A stretch of 64,000 bases of DNA from an uncultured Lachnospiraceae bacterium (GCA_947089905.1 CAMUMG010000001.1:496001-560000); one strand, 5' to 3'. Counted from the first letter of the stretch, positions 54,201 to 63,299 are shown. The notes: generated by a model from the letters alone, not told the origin. Made by a program: numbers and translations.

Positions 54201-55474
54201 ATAAAAAACATGTAGAACCCAATATCGTCTCTTCTGCACATCATCGTGTCATTTTTACGAAAGAGATGAAGAAAAATTATACTTTGATTGCCCCTCAAAT
54301 GTCACCAATCCATTTTGGACTTTTAGAATCCGCTTTACGTTCCTGTGGTTATAATATTGTTGTACTTCCAAATGACAATCGTGCTGCTGTGGATGTAGGA
54401 TTAAAATATGTAAATAATGATGCCTGTTATCCATCTTTAATGGTGGTTGGTCAAATTATGGATGCTCTACTCTCTGGAAAATTTGATCTTGATAAGGTAG
54501 GTATTGTTATTACACAAACTGGTGGAGGATGTCGTGCTACAAATTATATTGGTTTTATAAGACGTGCTTTAAAAAAAGCAGGTTTGGAGCATATCCCTGT
54601 GGTTTCTATCAATACAAATGGTTTAGAAAAAAATCCTGGATTTAAAATTACTCCTTCCTTGTTAATTCGTGCGATGCAGGCTCTTATCTATGGAGATGTT
54701 TTTATAAAAGTTCTCTATCGTACCAGACCATATGAAAAAGAAGTTGGCTCTGCTAATGCCCTTCATCAAAAATGGCAAGCTATCTGTCAAAAATCTGTCC
54801 AAAATGGAAACTGGAAAGAGTATCGTAAAAACTTACGTGGTATTATCCAAGATTTTGATCACTTAGAATTAAACGAAGATTTGAAAAAACCAAGAGTAGG
54901 TGTCGTTGGAGAAATCCTTGTTAAATACCTACCTGCTGCCAATAACCATTTAGTAGAACTGTTAGAGGCGGAAGGTGCAGAAGCTATTGTACCAGAAATG
55001 ATGAATTTCTTTATGTATGGCTGTTATGATGCCATTTATAAAGCAGAGTTTCTTGGAAAAAGTAAAACAGAGTCTAAAATAAACCAATTAGGTATTCGAT
55101 TTTTAGAATATTGCAGGAAAGAAGCTCGTGCAGCATTTTTAGAAAGTAAGCGTTTTTTACCTCCTGCGACGATTGAGGAACTTGCAGATTTTGCAAAGCC
55201 AATTGTTGATATTGGAAATCAAACCGGAGAAGGATGGTTTCTCACCGCAGAAATGGTAGAGTTAATTCATTCTGGAATTACAAATATTGTATGTGCTCAA
55301 CCATTCGCCTGTCTTCCAAATCATATTGTTGGAAAAGGTGTTATCAAGGAACTTCGAAATCGTTATCCAGGTGCAAATATTGTCGCTGTAGACTATGATC
55401 CGGGAGCAAGTGAAGTCAATCAGTTAAATCGAATTAAGCTAATGTTAGCAACTGCAGTTAAAAATATGGACTAA
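51257..55474 (+). CDS. 2-hydroxyacyl-CoA dehydratase activase-related multidomain protein
   Basis: 1405 residues. Two BadF/HgdC-type ASKHA ATPase domains are in tandem: the first starts [16 protein letters not shown] and has the cluster cysteine in [15 protein letters not shown]; the second starts [17 protein letters not shown] with [19 protein letters not shown]2229-like segment with [10 protein letters not shown] follows, then an HgdB/HgdC-like C-terminal half ([20 protein letters not shown]). Such fused proteins are common in Clostridia; HgdC proteins use ATP and a [4Fe-4S] cluster to inject one electron into 2-hydroxyacyl-CoA dehydratase or related enzymes. No dehydratase genes are adjacent. 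ATG at 51257 is preferred; a TTG at 51248 is possible. Confidence 0.92.
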   Translation: MKTYTLGIDIGSTTVKVAVLNKANELVFSDYERHFANIQSTLASLLRKSIEVLGDSFVSPVITGSGGLTISKHLEVPFVQEVVAVATSLQDYAPYTDVAIELGGEDAKIIYFTGGIEQRMNGICAGGTGSFIDQMASLLKTDAAGLNEYAKTYQEIYPIAARCGVFAKSDIQPLINEGATKPDLAASIFQAVVNQTISGLACGKPIRGNVAFLGGPLHFLTELKKAFIRTLNLKSEQVIAPEHSHLFAAIGSAMNSKPEITISLSELTSKLEQGITMDFEVSRMEPLFHNEEEYAAFQKRHAKHTVKKGELSSYHGNCFLGIDAGSTTTKAALVGEDGKLLYSFYSNNNGSPLKTTLKAIKEIYTLLPKDAKIVRSCSTGYGEALIKAALLLDEGEVETVAHYYAAAFFEPDVDCILDIGGQDMKCIKIKNGTVDSVQLNEACSSGCGSFIETFAKSLAYDVSDFAEVALFAKNPIDLGTRCTVFMNSKVKQAQKEGASVADISAGLAYSVIKNALYKVIKLTDAKSLGEKIVVQGGTFYNNAVLRSFEFISGCEAVRPDIAGIMGAFGAALIAREHYTGKESTMLSIAQINELKFESTMARCKGCTNNCLLTINTFNGGRKFISGNRCERGLGKEKNKEHIPNLFEYKLDRLFSYEPLAENLAPRGTVGIPRVLNMYENYPYWYTFFTKLGYRVVLSPLSSRKIYELGIESIPSESECYPAKLAHGHIMWLIQQGIKFIFYPCIPYERKEIADSGNHYNCPIVTSYGENIKNNVEELKTMQIDYMNPFLSFESEIIAEKRLISIFTKRGISETEISTAAKAAWEELQQTRKDTQKKGEEIIDYLEKTGRMGIVLAGRPYHIDPEINHGIPELITSYGIAVLTEDSISHLGKIDRPMIVVDQWMYHSRLYAAASYVRTKQNLQLIQLNSFGCGLDAVTTDGVSDILTASGKIYTVLKIDEVNNLGAARIRIRSLLSAVRDQHKKHVEPNIVSSAHHRVIFTKEMKKNYTLIAPQMSPIHFGLLESALRSCGYNIVVLPNDNRAAVDVGLKYVNNDACYPSLMVVGQIMDALLSGKFDLDKVGIVITQTGGGCRATNYIGFIRRALKKAGLEHIPVVSINTNGLEKNPGFKITPSLLIRAMQALIYGDVFIKVLYRTRPYEKEVGSANALHQKWQAICQKSVQNGNWKEYRKNLRGIIQDFDHLELNEDLKKPRVGVVGEILVKYLPAANNHLVELLEAEGAEAIVPEMMNFFMYGCYDAIYKAEFLGKSKTESKINQLGIRFLEYCRKEARAAFLESKRFLPPATIEELADFAKPIVDIGNQTGEGWFLTAEMVELIHSGITNIVCAQPFACLPNHIVGKGVIKELRNRYPGANIVAVDYDPGASEVNQLNRIKLMLATAVKNMD

Positions 55475-55476
55475 GT

Positions 55477-55518
55477 AAAAAAGAGTGCAGAAATATAATA
55501 CCTTCTGCACTCTTTTTT
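55477..55518. terminator. Bidirectional terminator between activase and HD-GYP genes
   Basis: A perfect 16-bp inverted repeat (55477-55492 with 55503-55518) has an A-run at one end and a T-run at the other, so it serves both converging genes. Confidence 0.92.
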
Positions 55519-55522
55519 ACTA

Positions 55523-56620
55523 TTATAAAATAGAATTAATTTTAATACTTCTTTCTTTGGATAAATCAATAAATCGATTTTCTACCTTTACTAATGGTTT
55601 AGACAAAAAATTCTTGTTTAACATTACGATCTCTCCCTCTTCATCGGTACTTAATCGTACAGTATGGCTAATATAAGACTGTGCAATTCGTTCCATGATA
55701 GGAATTAAAATTTCTGGAGCATACAACGTTTTCCCATTCTCTTCAAGCTCCCTAATAACATCAAATGGACAACGACCAGTACGATAAACTCGATCACTGG
55801 TCATAGCATTGTAAACATCTGCAATCGCAGTCAACATAACAAAGGGATCTATTTCGTCTCCTGCCTTTTGGAATGGATAACCTGTACCATTATATCTTTC
55901 ATGATGCAGTAAAATTGTTTGCTTAACCGCATCTTCTAAATCCATATTTTTTACTAAGTTATATCCTCTTACTGTATGTAACTTCATAATTTCATATTCC
56001 TGATCTGTCAGGCGATCTGGCTTATTTACAATACTTTTTGGTATCGTAAGTTTTCCAATATCATGTAATAGACCACATATTGTTGCTGTTTCTTTTCCCT
56101 CTTTTGATATTCCAAGCCAATCTGCAAAAATATTACAAACCATAGCGACATTTACACAATGAACATAAGTTTGGTCATCATAATCAATCATACACTGTAA
56201 CATATAAAAAACATCCGTTTTACTCTTTGCATGATCGATAGTCTGTGTCATTTCCTGAAGTAATGGCTCTACATCTAATTCTTTGTTTTGTTCTATTACA
56301 CTATTCATTGCATTTTGAACCGATACTACACAGGAATCATAATCTTTTTTAAAATTACGAAATTCAATGCTGTTTCGCATCTTCTGCATAAATTGATCGT
56401 TTTCACTTTTTACCTCTGGTTCATATACATAAATACTTTCAATGGCATAAAACATGATTTTAGCAATTTTTGTAGAATCCAATGTTGTTTCCCGATTTAA
56501 AATTAGCTGATCATTTCTGGAATATACATTTTTTGCTGTCACCATTCCAGGAAGGACTTGGCTAATTGCAATCTGACTGACTTTTTGATTTGATCGTTTT
56601 CTTCCGATTTCTCTTTTCAT
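55523..56620 (-). CDS. HD-GYP domain phosphohydrolase
   Basis: 365 residues. A ~130-residue N-terminal part (with QVLPGMVTAKNVYSRNDQLIL, the DUF3391-like start) precedes the HD-GYP domain: HCVNVAMVC, LLHDIGKLTIPKSI, LHTVRGYNLV, LLHHERYNGTGYP and IADVYNAMTSDRVYR. HD-GYP proteins hydrolyse cyclic di-GMP or related cyclic dinucleotides. The start at 56620 follows AAGGAGGAG by 6 nt; an ATG 11 codons upstream lacks a site. Promoter at 56674-56702. Confidence 0.92.
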   Translation of the reverse strand: MKREIGRKRSNQKVSQIAISQVLPGMVTAKNVYSRNDQLILNRETTLDSTKIAKIMFYAIESIYVYEPEVKSENDQFMQKMRNSIEFRNFKKDYDSCVVSVQNAMNSVIEQNKELDVEPLLQEMTQTIDHAKSKTDVFYMLQCMIDYDDQTYVHCVNVAMVCNIFADWLGISKEGKETATICGLLHDIGKLTIPKSIVNKPDRLTDQEYEIMKLHTVRGYNLVKNMDLEDAVKQTILLHHERYNGTGYPFQKAGDEIDPFVMLTAIADVYNAMTSDRVYRTGRCPFDVIRELEENGKTLYAPEILIPIMERIAQSYISHTVRLSTDEEGEIVMLNKNFLSKPLVKVENRFIDLSKERSIKINSIL

Positions 56621-56673
56621 AATATTCTCCTCCTTACCCTTGTCCTCCCTCATTGTTTTATGTTCTTAGTTTT

Positions 56674-56702
56674 AATATAGCATAATTTTGCACTATTGGC
56701 AA
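56674..56702 (-). promoter_or_regulatory. Promoter of the HD-GYP gene
   Basis: TTGCCA (56697-56702), 17-nt spacer, TATATT (56674-56679) with the extended TG upstream of the -10 box, reading leftwards. Confidence 0.8.
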
Positions 56703-56734
56703 CCTCTTAATTGTTAAAATATACGACAATTACA

Positions 56735-56774
56735 ACAAAAAATAGGTAGTTGTTTATAAGAAACCACTACCTAT
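56735..56774 (-). terminator. Terminator of the LD-carboxypeptidase gene
   Basis: A 14-position stem with one mismatch (56742-56755 with 56761-56774) followed on the minus strand by TTTTTTG, 21 nt after the stop codon. Confidence 0.85.
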
Positions 56775-56795
56775 GATTGTATTTCAAAATATATA

Positions 56796-57737
56796 TCAAC
56801 ATATTTTATCAGCAATAGAAACTGGAACAGTTGATAGAGAAGCATTTTCTATCTTCGCTTTCATTCCCATAGGAAGTGTTGTAGTAGGAACACAATGTCC
56901 AAATTGTAATCCTACTAATACTGGCTTATTCCAATGAGAAAAATATTCTCTGAAAAGATCTCTGACAGAAAAGGAAGTGTCCTCTATATTACTACACTCT
57001 GCAAAATCTCCAAATACAACTCCTGAACACTTTTCTAAAATTTTAGAGTGATATAGTTGATCAAGCATCCGATTGATACGTGGAACAGATTCATAAATAT
57101 CCTCAAAAAATAAAATTTTTCCCTCTGGATCTGGCAAATAATCAGTTCCTATTAAACTGGTAAAGAGAGCTAAATTTCCTCCACATAATATTCCTTCTGC
57201 TATTCCCTTGGAAACTTCCTCTATCTTAATATTATCTGGATTTTCAAAAGAAATAGATTCACAATTATAAGAAATAGAGAGTATAGTATCCAACCACTTT
57301 TTTGAATAATTATCTATACCATTTTGCATATTCGATGCTGGCATTGGACCATGATATGTTACAAAATCACAATACTTTTGTAATGCTAGATGAATACAAG
57401 TAATATCACTATATCCTAAAAAAACTTTCGGATGTTTTTGAATCATTTCATAATCTAATAATTTCAACAATCTTGTTGCACCATATCCCCCACGAATACA
57501 AAAAATTCCCTGTATTTCTTCATTGGCAAAGGCAGCATTTAATTCTTTTGCACGAAGGAAATCGTTTCCTGCTAAATATTCATGTAGTTTGCTTGTACAA
57601 CTTTTTCCTATCTGCACTCGAAAACCCATTTCTTCTAATTGTGTCTGACAGTTTTGTGCCTGTTCTTTTGTCACAGGTGAAGAAGGAGCAATTAATACAA
57701 TTTGATCTCCCTTTTTTAGTATTGGTGGAATCCTCAT
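56796..57737 (-). CDS. S66-family LD-carboxypeptidase (LdcA/MccF-like)
   Basis: 313 residues. It starts IPPILKKGDQIVLIAPSSPV and has GIFCIRGGYGATRLL, the nucleophile Ser in FLGYSDITCIHLAL, and the downstream EDIYESVPRINRMLDQL, which carries the conserved Glu. The family removes the terminal D-Ala from murein tetrapeptides in recycling, or inactivates microcin C-type compounds. No signal peptide, so it is cytoplasmic. Separated from the OLD nuclease by 80 nt. Confidence 0.92.
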   Translation of the reverse strand: MRIPPILKKGDQIVLIAPSSPVTKEQAQNCQTQLEEMGFRVQIGKSCTSKLHEYLAGNDFLRAKELNAAFANEEIQGIFCIRGGYGATRLLKLLDYEMIQKHPKVFLGYSDITCIHLALQKYCDFVTYHGPMPASNMQNGIDNYSKKWLDTILSISYNCESISFENPDNIKIEEVSKGIAEGILCGGNLALFTSLIGTDYLPDPEGKILFFEDIYESVPRINRMLDQLYHSKILEKCSGVVFGDFAECSNIEDTSFSVRDLFREYFSHWNKPVLVGLQFGHCVPTTTLPMGMKAKIENASLSTVPVSIADKIC

Positions 57738-57817
57738 ATAGTCATTCCTCTAAATTTGTTATAAAATGATATGAAATTGTCAAATTTTTTATGTGTTTTT
57801 TATAAAAAGACAGAGGA

Positions 57818-59680
57818 TCAACTATTTATCTTTTTACTTTCAAAGAAAACAAACTTATCTACTGCATCCAAAATATCTTCAAATACTTTTCTTGGTGCCT
57901 TTTGGATATAACGAATTAAAATTTCATTTTCCTGTTCTCCTTTATATCTGCCATAAAAAATATCATACAAATTATGTCCACGTACATAGATTTTTATAGT
58001 TTCTAAATTATTTTCTAAATCCTGCTTCGACTTAATTTTAATTCCTGTTTTTTGCTCCATCCATCTAACACTACCTAAACGATATAAATATTCTCGATAT
58101 TTCTTATATAAAATATTAAAAAAATGTTTTCTACTTTTTACTATTCCGATTTCTGTCATTACATCTGGATCCAGAAAATAATTTTCAAAAGAATAATATT
58201 TTAAAATTAATACATTTTTCTCCTGTACCCTTGGCAAATTTCCCGGATCTTCTTTTTCCCTTTGTCTATAATATCCACAGAGTTGTTCTTTTAACTGCTT
58301 TGCATCTTTTCCATCGCTATCTCGAATCATTAAAAATTGATCCTTTAGATAAAGTTGATTAATATATTTTAAATTTGCATATGTTTTAATATTGGTACAG
58401 CTATTTGTAGAAATAATGGCAACTCGTTTTAGATTTCCCTTTTCATCATATAACTCTCCATAATAATGTTTTAACAAAAGTGGCAGTCTAGCTCGATCTT
58501 GTTTTCCTTCTACGATGAAAACAAAACTTACATTCATTAAATCATTTGCAGAATATCCTAAATCATCCATGATTTCACTGATATCAGTAGTTTCTTTAAT
58601 AACTGTATTTGCTTGTTCATCTAACATAATCTGCCGAATCTGTTTGGAATTAAAATTAAAAATTAAGTTTGGAGAATGTGTAGAAAAGATTACTTGGTTT
58701 TTCTTAGAAAGACGATATAAAATTTCACTTGCTACTTTTTGAAGTTGAGGATGCAGATAGATTTCGGGATCCTCTATCATAATAATGCAGGGCAGACTTG
58801 CCCTTTCTTCAATATAGGCTTCTAAAAGGCACAAAATATAAATACTTTTTGTGCCTTCACCCATTGCTTCAATACTTCCTTGCCTTTTTTGTTCTCTATA
58901 ATAAACACAAGTCTTTGGTTCATAAATTTTCTCTGGCAGAAATTCTACTTGATAAAGAATTTCTTGACTTGAACCACTGTTTTTATGAAAATAATAATTA
59001 AGTCTTTTCATAAAAGAATCTATATTGATATGTAAAAGTTTATATTGGAGTAATTTGGATGCTTCTAATATACTTAATTGATCTGGCATCTTTTTTTCAA
59101 TTACCCCAATACATTGAAAACAATTAATACAACTCTTTCCCCTATCAAACATACAGCGATTTTCTCTTAACTCTTTTAATTCTGCTTGTCCCTGCATAAA
59201 AAAGATATCTTCTTCAATAGCTCTTACATCTCTTGTATGATCGATATAATGGATTTTGGGAAGTATCTGTAAAATCCAATTATTATTTTTATGATATCCA
59301 TCATCATAGCGAATCTTACCATTTTCATTTGCAATAAAAGTAAATGTCAATGTTCCATTTTGAAATGATGGTAGCCTTGTTTGAAATTGTTGTTTCCAGA
59401 CTTCAAATCTGCGGTATTTACTTACTATTCCCAACTGATTCATCTGGTGTAGATCCTGCTCCTCTAAAGAAATCGTAAGGGCAATTTCAATATTTCGCTG
59501 TGGATCTCTAAAATCTCTTCTCTGAATGGAATATTTTCCTGCTACTGCTAAAATTGCATCTAAAATTACTGTTTTTCCAGTACTATTTTTCCCTACAATA
59601 ATTAAGGCACTTTCAATCTCTTTTACAGTAAGTTCACGAATGGATTTAAAATTTTTAATTGAAATTTTACTGATTCTCAT
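57818..59680 (-). CDS. OLD-family ATP-dependent nuclease (AAA ATPase + TOPRIM)
   Basis: 620 residues. An ABC-type ATPase domain has Walker A GKNSTGKT (30-37), signature GEGTKS (around 275), Walker B IMIEDPEIYLHP (about 300-311) and a switch His in FSTHSP. The TOPRIM domain follows with FIVEGKQDRARL (388-399) and the DSDGKD acidic pair. Between the ATPase halves, Cys176, Cys184, Cys187 and Cys190 (CMFDRGKSCINCFQC) form a metal-site-like cluster. OLD proteins are DNA nucleases with roles in phage defence; this one stands alone without a GajB partner, so a defence role is only inferred. Confidence 0.88.
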   Translation of the reverse strand: MRISKISIKNFKSIRELTVKEIESALIIVGKNSTGKTVILDAILAVAGKYSIQRRDFRDPQRNIEIALTISLEEQDLHQMNQLGIVSKYRRFEVWKQQFQTRLPSFQNGTLTFTFIANENGKIRYDDGYHKNNNWILQILPKIHYIDHTRDVRAIEEDIFFMQGQAELKELRENRCMFDRGKSCINCFQCIGVIEKKMPDQLSILEASKLLQYKLLHINIDSFMKRLNYYFHKNSGSSQEILYQVEFLPEKIYEPKTCVYYREQKRQGSIEAMGEGTKSIYILCLLEAYIEERASLPCIIMIEDPEIYLHPQLQKVASEILYRLSKKNQVIFSTHSPNLIFNFNSKQIRQIMLDEQANTVIKETTDISEIMDDLGYSANDLMNVSFVFIVEGKQDRARLPLLLKHYYGELYDEKGNLKRVAIISTNSCTNIKTYANLKYINQLYLKDQFLMIRDSDGKDAKQLKEQLCGYYRQREKEDPGNLPRVQEKNVLILKYYSFENYFLDPDVMTEIGIVKSRKHFFNILYKKYREYLYRLGSVRWMEQKTGIKIKSKQDLENNLETIKIYVRGHNLYDIFYGRYKGEQENEILIRYIQKAPRKVFEDILDAVDKFVFFESKKINS

Positions 59681-59710
59681 ATCCCACCCCTTACTTTTTT
59701 CTTTTTATAT

Positions 59711-60940
59711 CTACCATTCTTTTGTCAGGGTTATATTCCAATCCAACTGATAAGGACTTCCTTCTGTTGTCTTTAGCTGCTCGTACATCTGCTTTCTCTC
59801 ATAGCTATCGGAAGAAGTATCTGAAATGTCATCTTCATTCCAATATTGAAATCCATACATATAACTTTCTATCATTTCATCCCATGATGTATAAGTCTTT
59901 TGAAGTAATTGTGCAATCTCTAATGACTGATCCATTGCTTCTTCATAAGTATAATATCCTGCTAAATAATACCACGCTGATAACTGCATTGCTCTACTTA
60001 AATCCCATGCTAAAATTGCCTTATCTCCAAACTTTTTTACTGCGTCATACTCTAAAAGTATTATTACTGCATCCATACCAGTAATCTGTGATTCTTCTAA
60101 TACTTCTATCAACTCTTCTCTTGTATAAGAATCCAATTCATAGTCTGCATAAGATTTTAATAAATCACTGTTATGTCCTTCTTCTAACAGCCACTTTAAA
60201 GTTTCATCAGCAGACGCTTTATCTGTAACATCCCAACTACTTTGTAAGGCAGTGGAAATCATCTGTTTCGTTGTATCATTATTTTCATATCCTCCAACTA
60301 AACTTAGATTTCCCATATTTTTTGTAGTAATTAAAGCATATGTACCATTAAACCATCTTAAAGTATCAGAAAGAGGTGCTGTAATCTTAGCAATTTTTTC
60401 TTCCTTTTCTTGAAATGACGCGATACAGCTTTTAAGAGTTTCTAACTTTTTGTTATAAACATCTTCTAATCCTGTCGCCAATACTACATAATAAGAAGCT
60501 TCTGTTTCCAAATATACTACATATACTTTCTCTTTTAATCCATTTTCTACAATAGAATACTCTTCTGCTTCTAGTAGTGTAGCATTTTTAATAGTTGGAT
60601 TTTCTGTGATTTTTACTGCTTCTCCAAAACTGCTTGTTGTCGTTTGTTTATAAAATTTTACAAAATCTTCTCCGGTTTCAACTATTGTTGTTAACTGTTT
60701 TTTTAAAATCTGTTGTGCAATAATAGATAATTGTTTTTTTTCATCTTCAATCAAAATTGCTCCTTCAATCTCATCCGAAGACTCTTTCCAATCCTTTGGA
60801 GCACTGATTTGAAAACTTTCATTTTTACTGAGAAATTGATTTGTTAATTCCTCTGCCTTTTCCTTGCCTCCACATCCTGTAAGTGCACAAACTCCTATTA
60901 GAAGGCAAATACATGATAGAAAATATTTGATTCTTTTCAT
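59711..60940 (-). CDS. Lipoprotein with DUF1266-like C-terminal domain
   Basis: 409 residues. The signal peptide ends in the lipobox LTGC with the lipidated Cys23. A first extracytoplasmic domain (about 35-180) follows, then a helical domain from about 225 on, with WDLSRAMQLSAWYYLAGY and EAMDQSLEIAQLLQKTYTSW, which resembles DUF1266. The function of that domain is unknown. GGGGG lies before the ATG at a long spacing, and a TTGACA-18-TAAAAT promoter lies upstream. Divergent from the Cys-rich gene. Confidence 0.85.
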   Translation of the reverse strand: MKRIKYFLSCICLLIGVCALTGCGGKEKAEELTNQFLSKNESFQISAPKDWKESSDEIEGAILIEDEKKQLSIIAQQILKKQLTTIVETGEDFVKFYKQTTTSSFGEAVKITENPTIKNATLLEAEEYSIVENGLKEKVYVVYLETEASYYVVLATGLEDVYNKKLETLKSCIASFQEKEEKIAKITAPLSDTLRWFNGTYALITTKNMGNLSLVGGYENNDTTKQMISTALQSSWDVTDKASADETLKWLLEEGHNSDLLKSYADYELDSYTREELIEVLEESQITGMDAVIILLEYDAVKKFGDKAILAWDLSRAMQLSAWYYLAGYYTYEEAMDQSLEIAQLLQKTYTSWDEMIESYMYGFQYWNEDDISDTSSDSYERKQMYEQLKTTEGSPYQLDWNITLTKEW

Positions 60941-60983
60941 AAAATTCTCTTTTCCCCCTCGTTTATTTTGTTAGAATCAAATT

Positions 60984-61013
60984 ATTTTACCATATTATAA
61001 GTCAAAATGTCAA
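60984..61013 (-). promoter_or_regulatory. Promoter of the lipoprotein gene
   Basis: TTGACA (61008-61013), 18-nt spacer, TAAAAT (60984-60989), reading leftwards. Its -35 box abuts that of the divergent promoter at 61014. Confidence 0.8.
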
Positions 61014-61042
61014 TTGATTTTTCTTATCTCACATGATATAAT
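61014..61042 (+). promoter_or_regulatory. Promoter of the Cys-rich protein gene
   Basis: TTGATT (61014-61019), 17-nt spacer, perfect TATAAT (61037-61042), giving a leader of about 180 nt. A second weak extended -10 (TGGTATAAA) lies at 61119-61127. Confidence 0.75.
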
Positions 61043-61145
61043 AGGCAAAAGATAAACGCTGCAAAATTGATTTTAACTACCAGATATAGTAGGTATTCTA
61101 TAAATTTATATCTATATATGGTATAAAAATTTTGTAACCACCTTT

Positions 61146-61214
61146 ACGATTTGTGTCTGTGCGTTGCCTATCACAAAATCGTTATATTTTTTGTATATCA
61201 TAAAAAGCAACGCA
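61146..61214 (+). promoter_or_regulatory. Pseudoknot-like leader before the Cys-rich gene
   Basis: Stem 1 pairs 61146-61155 with 61172-61182 (10 bp, one bulge). Stem 2 pairs TGCGTTGC (61160-61167), which lies inside the stem 1 loop, with GCAACGCA (61207-61214), which ends 5 nt before the GAGG ribosome site. The order A-B-A'-B' is that of an H-type pseudoknot. Confidence 0.55.
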
Positions 61215-61229
61215 GAAATGAGGATTAGT

Positions 61230-61676
61230 ATGGGAATTTTGAATTCTGAATTAAATTATGATCTTGTACTTACGGATCTTGGAAAGTGTTGTATGGGAGA
61301 GGATGTCTGTGGTTCTTGTACAGGAAAACAATGTATTGTTGGCTATGCAAAATCTTGTATTACTAAATGTTTTAAAGAAGGAGTTACCTATATTGAAGAT
61401 GGAATGGAACATATTCCATTTACAGACTTTAAAGTATTTAATGTAGAAAACTTTGAATCTGGAATTGCGCATATTTTAAGGCAATGTAGATCTTGTAAGG
61501 AAAATCATTTTGAAAATTGTATTATTAATATTATCCGCAGTTGTTACGAAATTGGACTTTTTGGAGAAACTCAAAATTACGAGGGAAGTGCATTTCGTTA
61601 TTTAAATCAGATACATAATTCCCATCCTGAAACAGCGGCTGCTATTATTGAACTTTTTCATGCTTTTCAAGAATAA
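61230..61676 (+). CDS. Cysteine-rich conserved protein of unknown function
   Basis: 148 residues with 11 Cys: seven in the first 50 residues (positions 20, 21, 27, 30, 35, 43 and 47 in GKCCMGEDVCGSCTGKQC and YAKSCITKC) and four later (86, 89, 97, 105 in QCRSC, ENC and RSC). The spacing suggests metal or Fe-S binding. The C-terminal part is helical. I do not recognise a named family. ATG at 61230 was chosen because GAGG lies 6 nt upstream. Followed by a strong terminator and a PLD-family gene. Confidence 0.8.
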   Translation: MGILNSELNYDLVLTDLGKCCMGEDVCGSCTGKQCIVGYAKSCITKCFKEGVTYIEDGMEHIPFTDFKVFNVENFESGIAHILRQCRSCKENHFENCIINIIRSCYEIGLFGETQNYEGSAFRYLNQIHNSHPETAAAIIELFHAFQE

Positions 61677-61696
61677 TTTTTCTATAAAGCAATCTG

Positions 61697-61728
61697 AAAA
61701 AAGGCGTAAAAGCACGCCTTTTTTCATT
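61697..61728 (+). terminator. Terminator after the Cys-rich gene
   Basis: An 11-bp perfect stem AAAAAAGGCGT/ACGCCTTTTTT (61697-61707 with 61714-61724, 6-nt loop) ending in a T-run, 20 nt after the stop. Confidence 0.92.
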
Positions 61729-61765
61729 TTATTATAAAAACCCCTTGACAGAAATGAGGATTTTA

Positions 61766-63229
61766 ATGAATCAAAAATCATATCGACTTTTTTTTAAAAA
61801 AGGGCTTCGAATATTGCTTTGCACATTTTTATGTTATCTGCTCTATTTTATCATCTGTGTGACTGTACCATTTTCTAAAATGAAAGAGGTAAGTGAGGAA
61901 TTTCGCTCTAATTTTTCTGTTGAACAGTTTTATTCTGACTCTACTGGTGTCGATCGTGCTATGGTGGTAGAGGATAGTTTAGATGCTCTCAATTTGCGTC
62001 TTAATATGATTGAGCAGGCAAAAGAAACAATTTTATTTTCTACCTTTTCTATGAAGCAAGATGTTATCTGTGAACAGATCTTTTCTGCTGTCTATGCTGC
62101 TGCAGAACGTGGTGTAAAAGTATTGATTTTAGGAGATGGTCTTTCTTGTAGTGTAGATATGGGAAAAAATCCAATGTACTATGCCCTTGGTACACATCCA
62201 AATGTGACCATTCGCTTTTATAATAATTTAGATCTTCTCAAACCTTGGACATTTAATGGCAGAATGCACGATAAATATATTATTATTGATGATCAACTTT
62301 TATTGTTAGGAGGTAGAAATACTTCTGGATATTTTTTAGGCAACTCAGATGGAAAACATTTAAGTTATGATCGTGATATTTTCGTCTATAATACAGCAAC
62401 CAATACAAGTTCTTCTAAAGAAAGTGTTATCACTCAAGTAAGAGATTATTTTTATTCGGTCTGGAATCGTAGAGAATGTACAGATGAATTTAATAATATT
62501 TCTTTTTTAAAAAAAGAAAAAGTAGAACAGGCAAAACAGATGTTTTTCAAAACCTATCAAGAGCTATATGATACACAACCAGAATTATTTAAACCTATAG
62601 ATTATATGGCAATGACCTTGCCAACTAATAAGATCACTTTAATTACAAATCCGACACATATTATGTCAAAAGAGCCCTATATTTTATATGAACTTTTTGA
62701 ACTGATAAAACAGGCAAAAGAAAGGGTATGGATACAATCTCCCTATTTAGTTTTTAATGATACGATGTATAAGAACTTCGAGGCATTTAGTAAGTCTATT
62801 CCTGATTTTCGTGTTCTATTAAATTCTACCGCTGTCGGAGATAATTTTATGGCATCTTCGGATTATACATTTAATCGAGATAAAGTTCTCGCTACTGGTG
62901 CACAGTTTTACGAATTTCAGGGAAACCGTTCTACCCATAATAAATCATTAGTAATTGATGACGAAATCGCTATTATTGGTTCTTTTAATTTTGATATGCG
63001 AAGTGTTTATTTAGACACAGAAGTTATGCTTGTCGTTCATGGAAAAGAATTTACATCTGAACTTGCCTTTTATATCTCAAAAATGCAGAATGAACTTGCC
63101 CTTCCAGTTCTTGCTGATGGCAGTTATGGCAATAATCTTGGTGTAGAGCCTGCTATTATGTCCAAATTCCACCGATTTATCTATCCAATTACATCTGTAA
63201 TCTTTCAATTATTTCGTTATTTACTTTAA
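61766..63229 (+). CDS. Phospholipase D-family protein (cardiolipin synthase-like)
   Basis: 487 residues. One N-terminal membrane segment (about 15-37) anchors an extracytoplasmic enzyme with two HKD motifs: MHDKYIIIDDQLLLLGGRN and THNKSLVIDDEIAIIGSFN. This matches the PLD superfamily, including cardiolipin synthases and phosphatidyltransferases; the length and single anchor differ from typical Cls (two N-terminal helices). The start at 61766 has GAGG 6 nt upstream. The preceding terminator suggests its own weak promoter or read-through. Confidence 0.88.
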   Translation: MNQKSYRLFFKKGLRILLCTFLCYLLYFIICVTVPFSKMKEVSEEFRSNFSVEQFYSDSTGVDRAMVVEDSLDALNLRLNMIEQAKETILFSTFSMKQDVICEQIFSAVYAAAERGVKVLILGDGLSCSVDMGKNPMYYALGTHPNVTIRFYNNLDLLKPWTFNGRMHDKYIIIDDQLLLLGGRNTSGYFLGNSDGKHLSYDRDIFVYNTATNTSSSKESVITQVRDYFYSVWNRRECTDEFNNISFLKKEKVEQAKQMFFKTYQELYDTQPELFKPIDYMAMTLPTNKITLITNPTHIMSKEPYILYELFELIKQAKERVWIQSPYLVFNDTMYKNFEAFSKSIPDFRVLLNSTAVGDNFMASSDYTFNRDKVLATGAQFYEFQGNRSTHNKSLVIDDEIAIIGSFNFDMRSVYLDTEVMLVVHGKEFTSELAFYISKMQNELALPVLADGSYGNNLGVEPAIMSKFHRFIYPITSVIFQLFRYLL

Positions 63230-63230
63230 G

Positions 63231-63293
63231 AAAAAAAGAGCTGTCATATTAAAAGTCAAATATATAAAATATAGTATTTTAATATGACAGCTC
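63231..63293 (-). terminator. Terminator between the PLD-family gene and ung
   Basis: A perfect 17-bp inverted repeat (63238-63254 with 63277-63293, 22-nt loop), with TTTTTTT following it on the minus strand, so mainly a terminator for ung; on the plus strand it also closes the PLD gene. Confidence 0.85.
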
Positions 63294-63299
63294 CTTATA

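Noticed and set aside
57818-59680. Prophage or mobile island around the OLD-like nuclease
   Set aside because: No integrase, structural phage gene, repeat or tRNA boundary lies nearby, and flanking genes are ordinary chromosomal ones.
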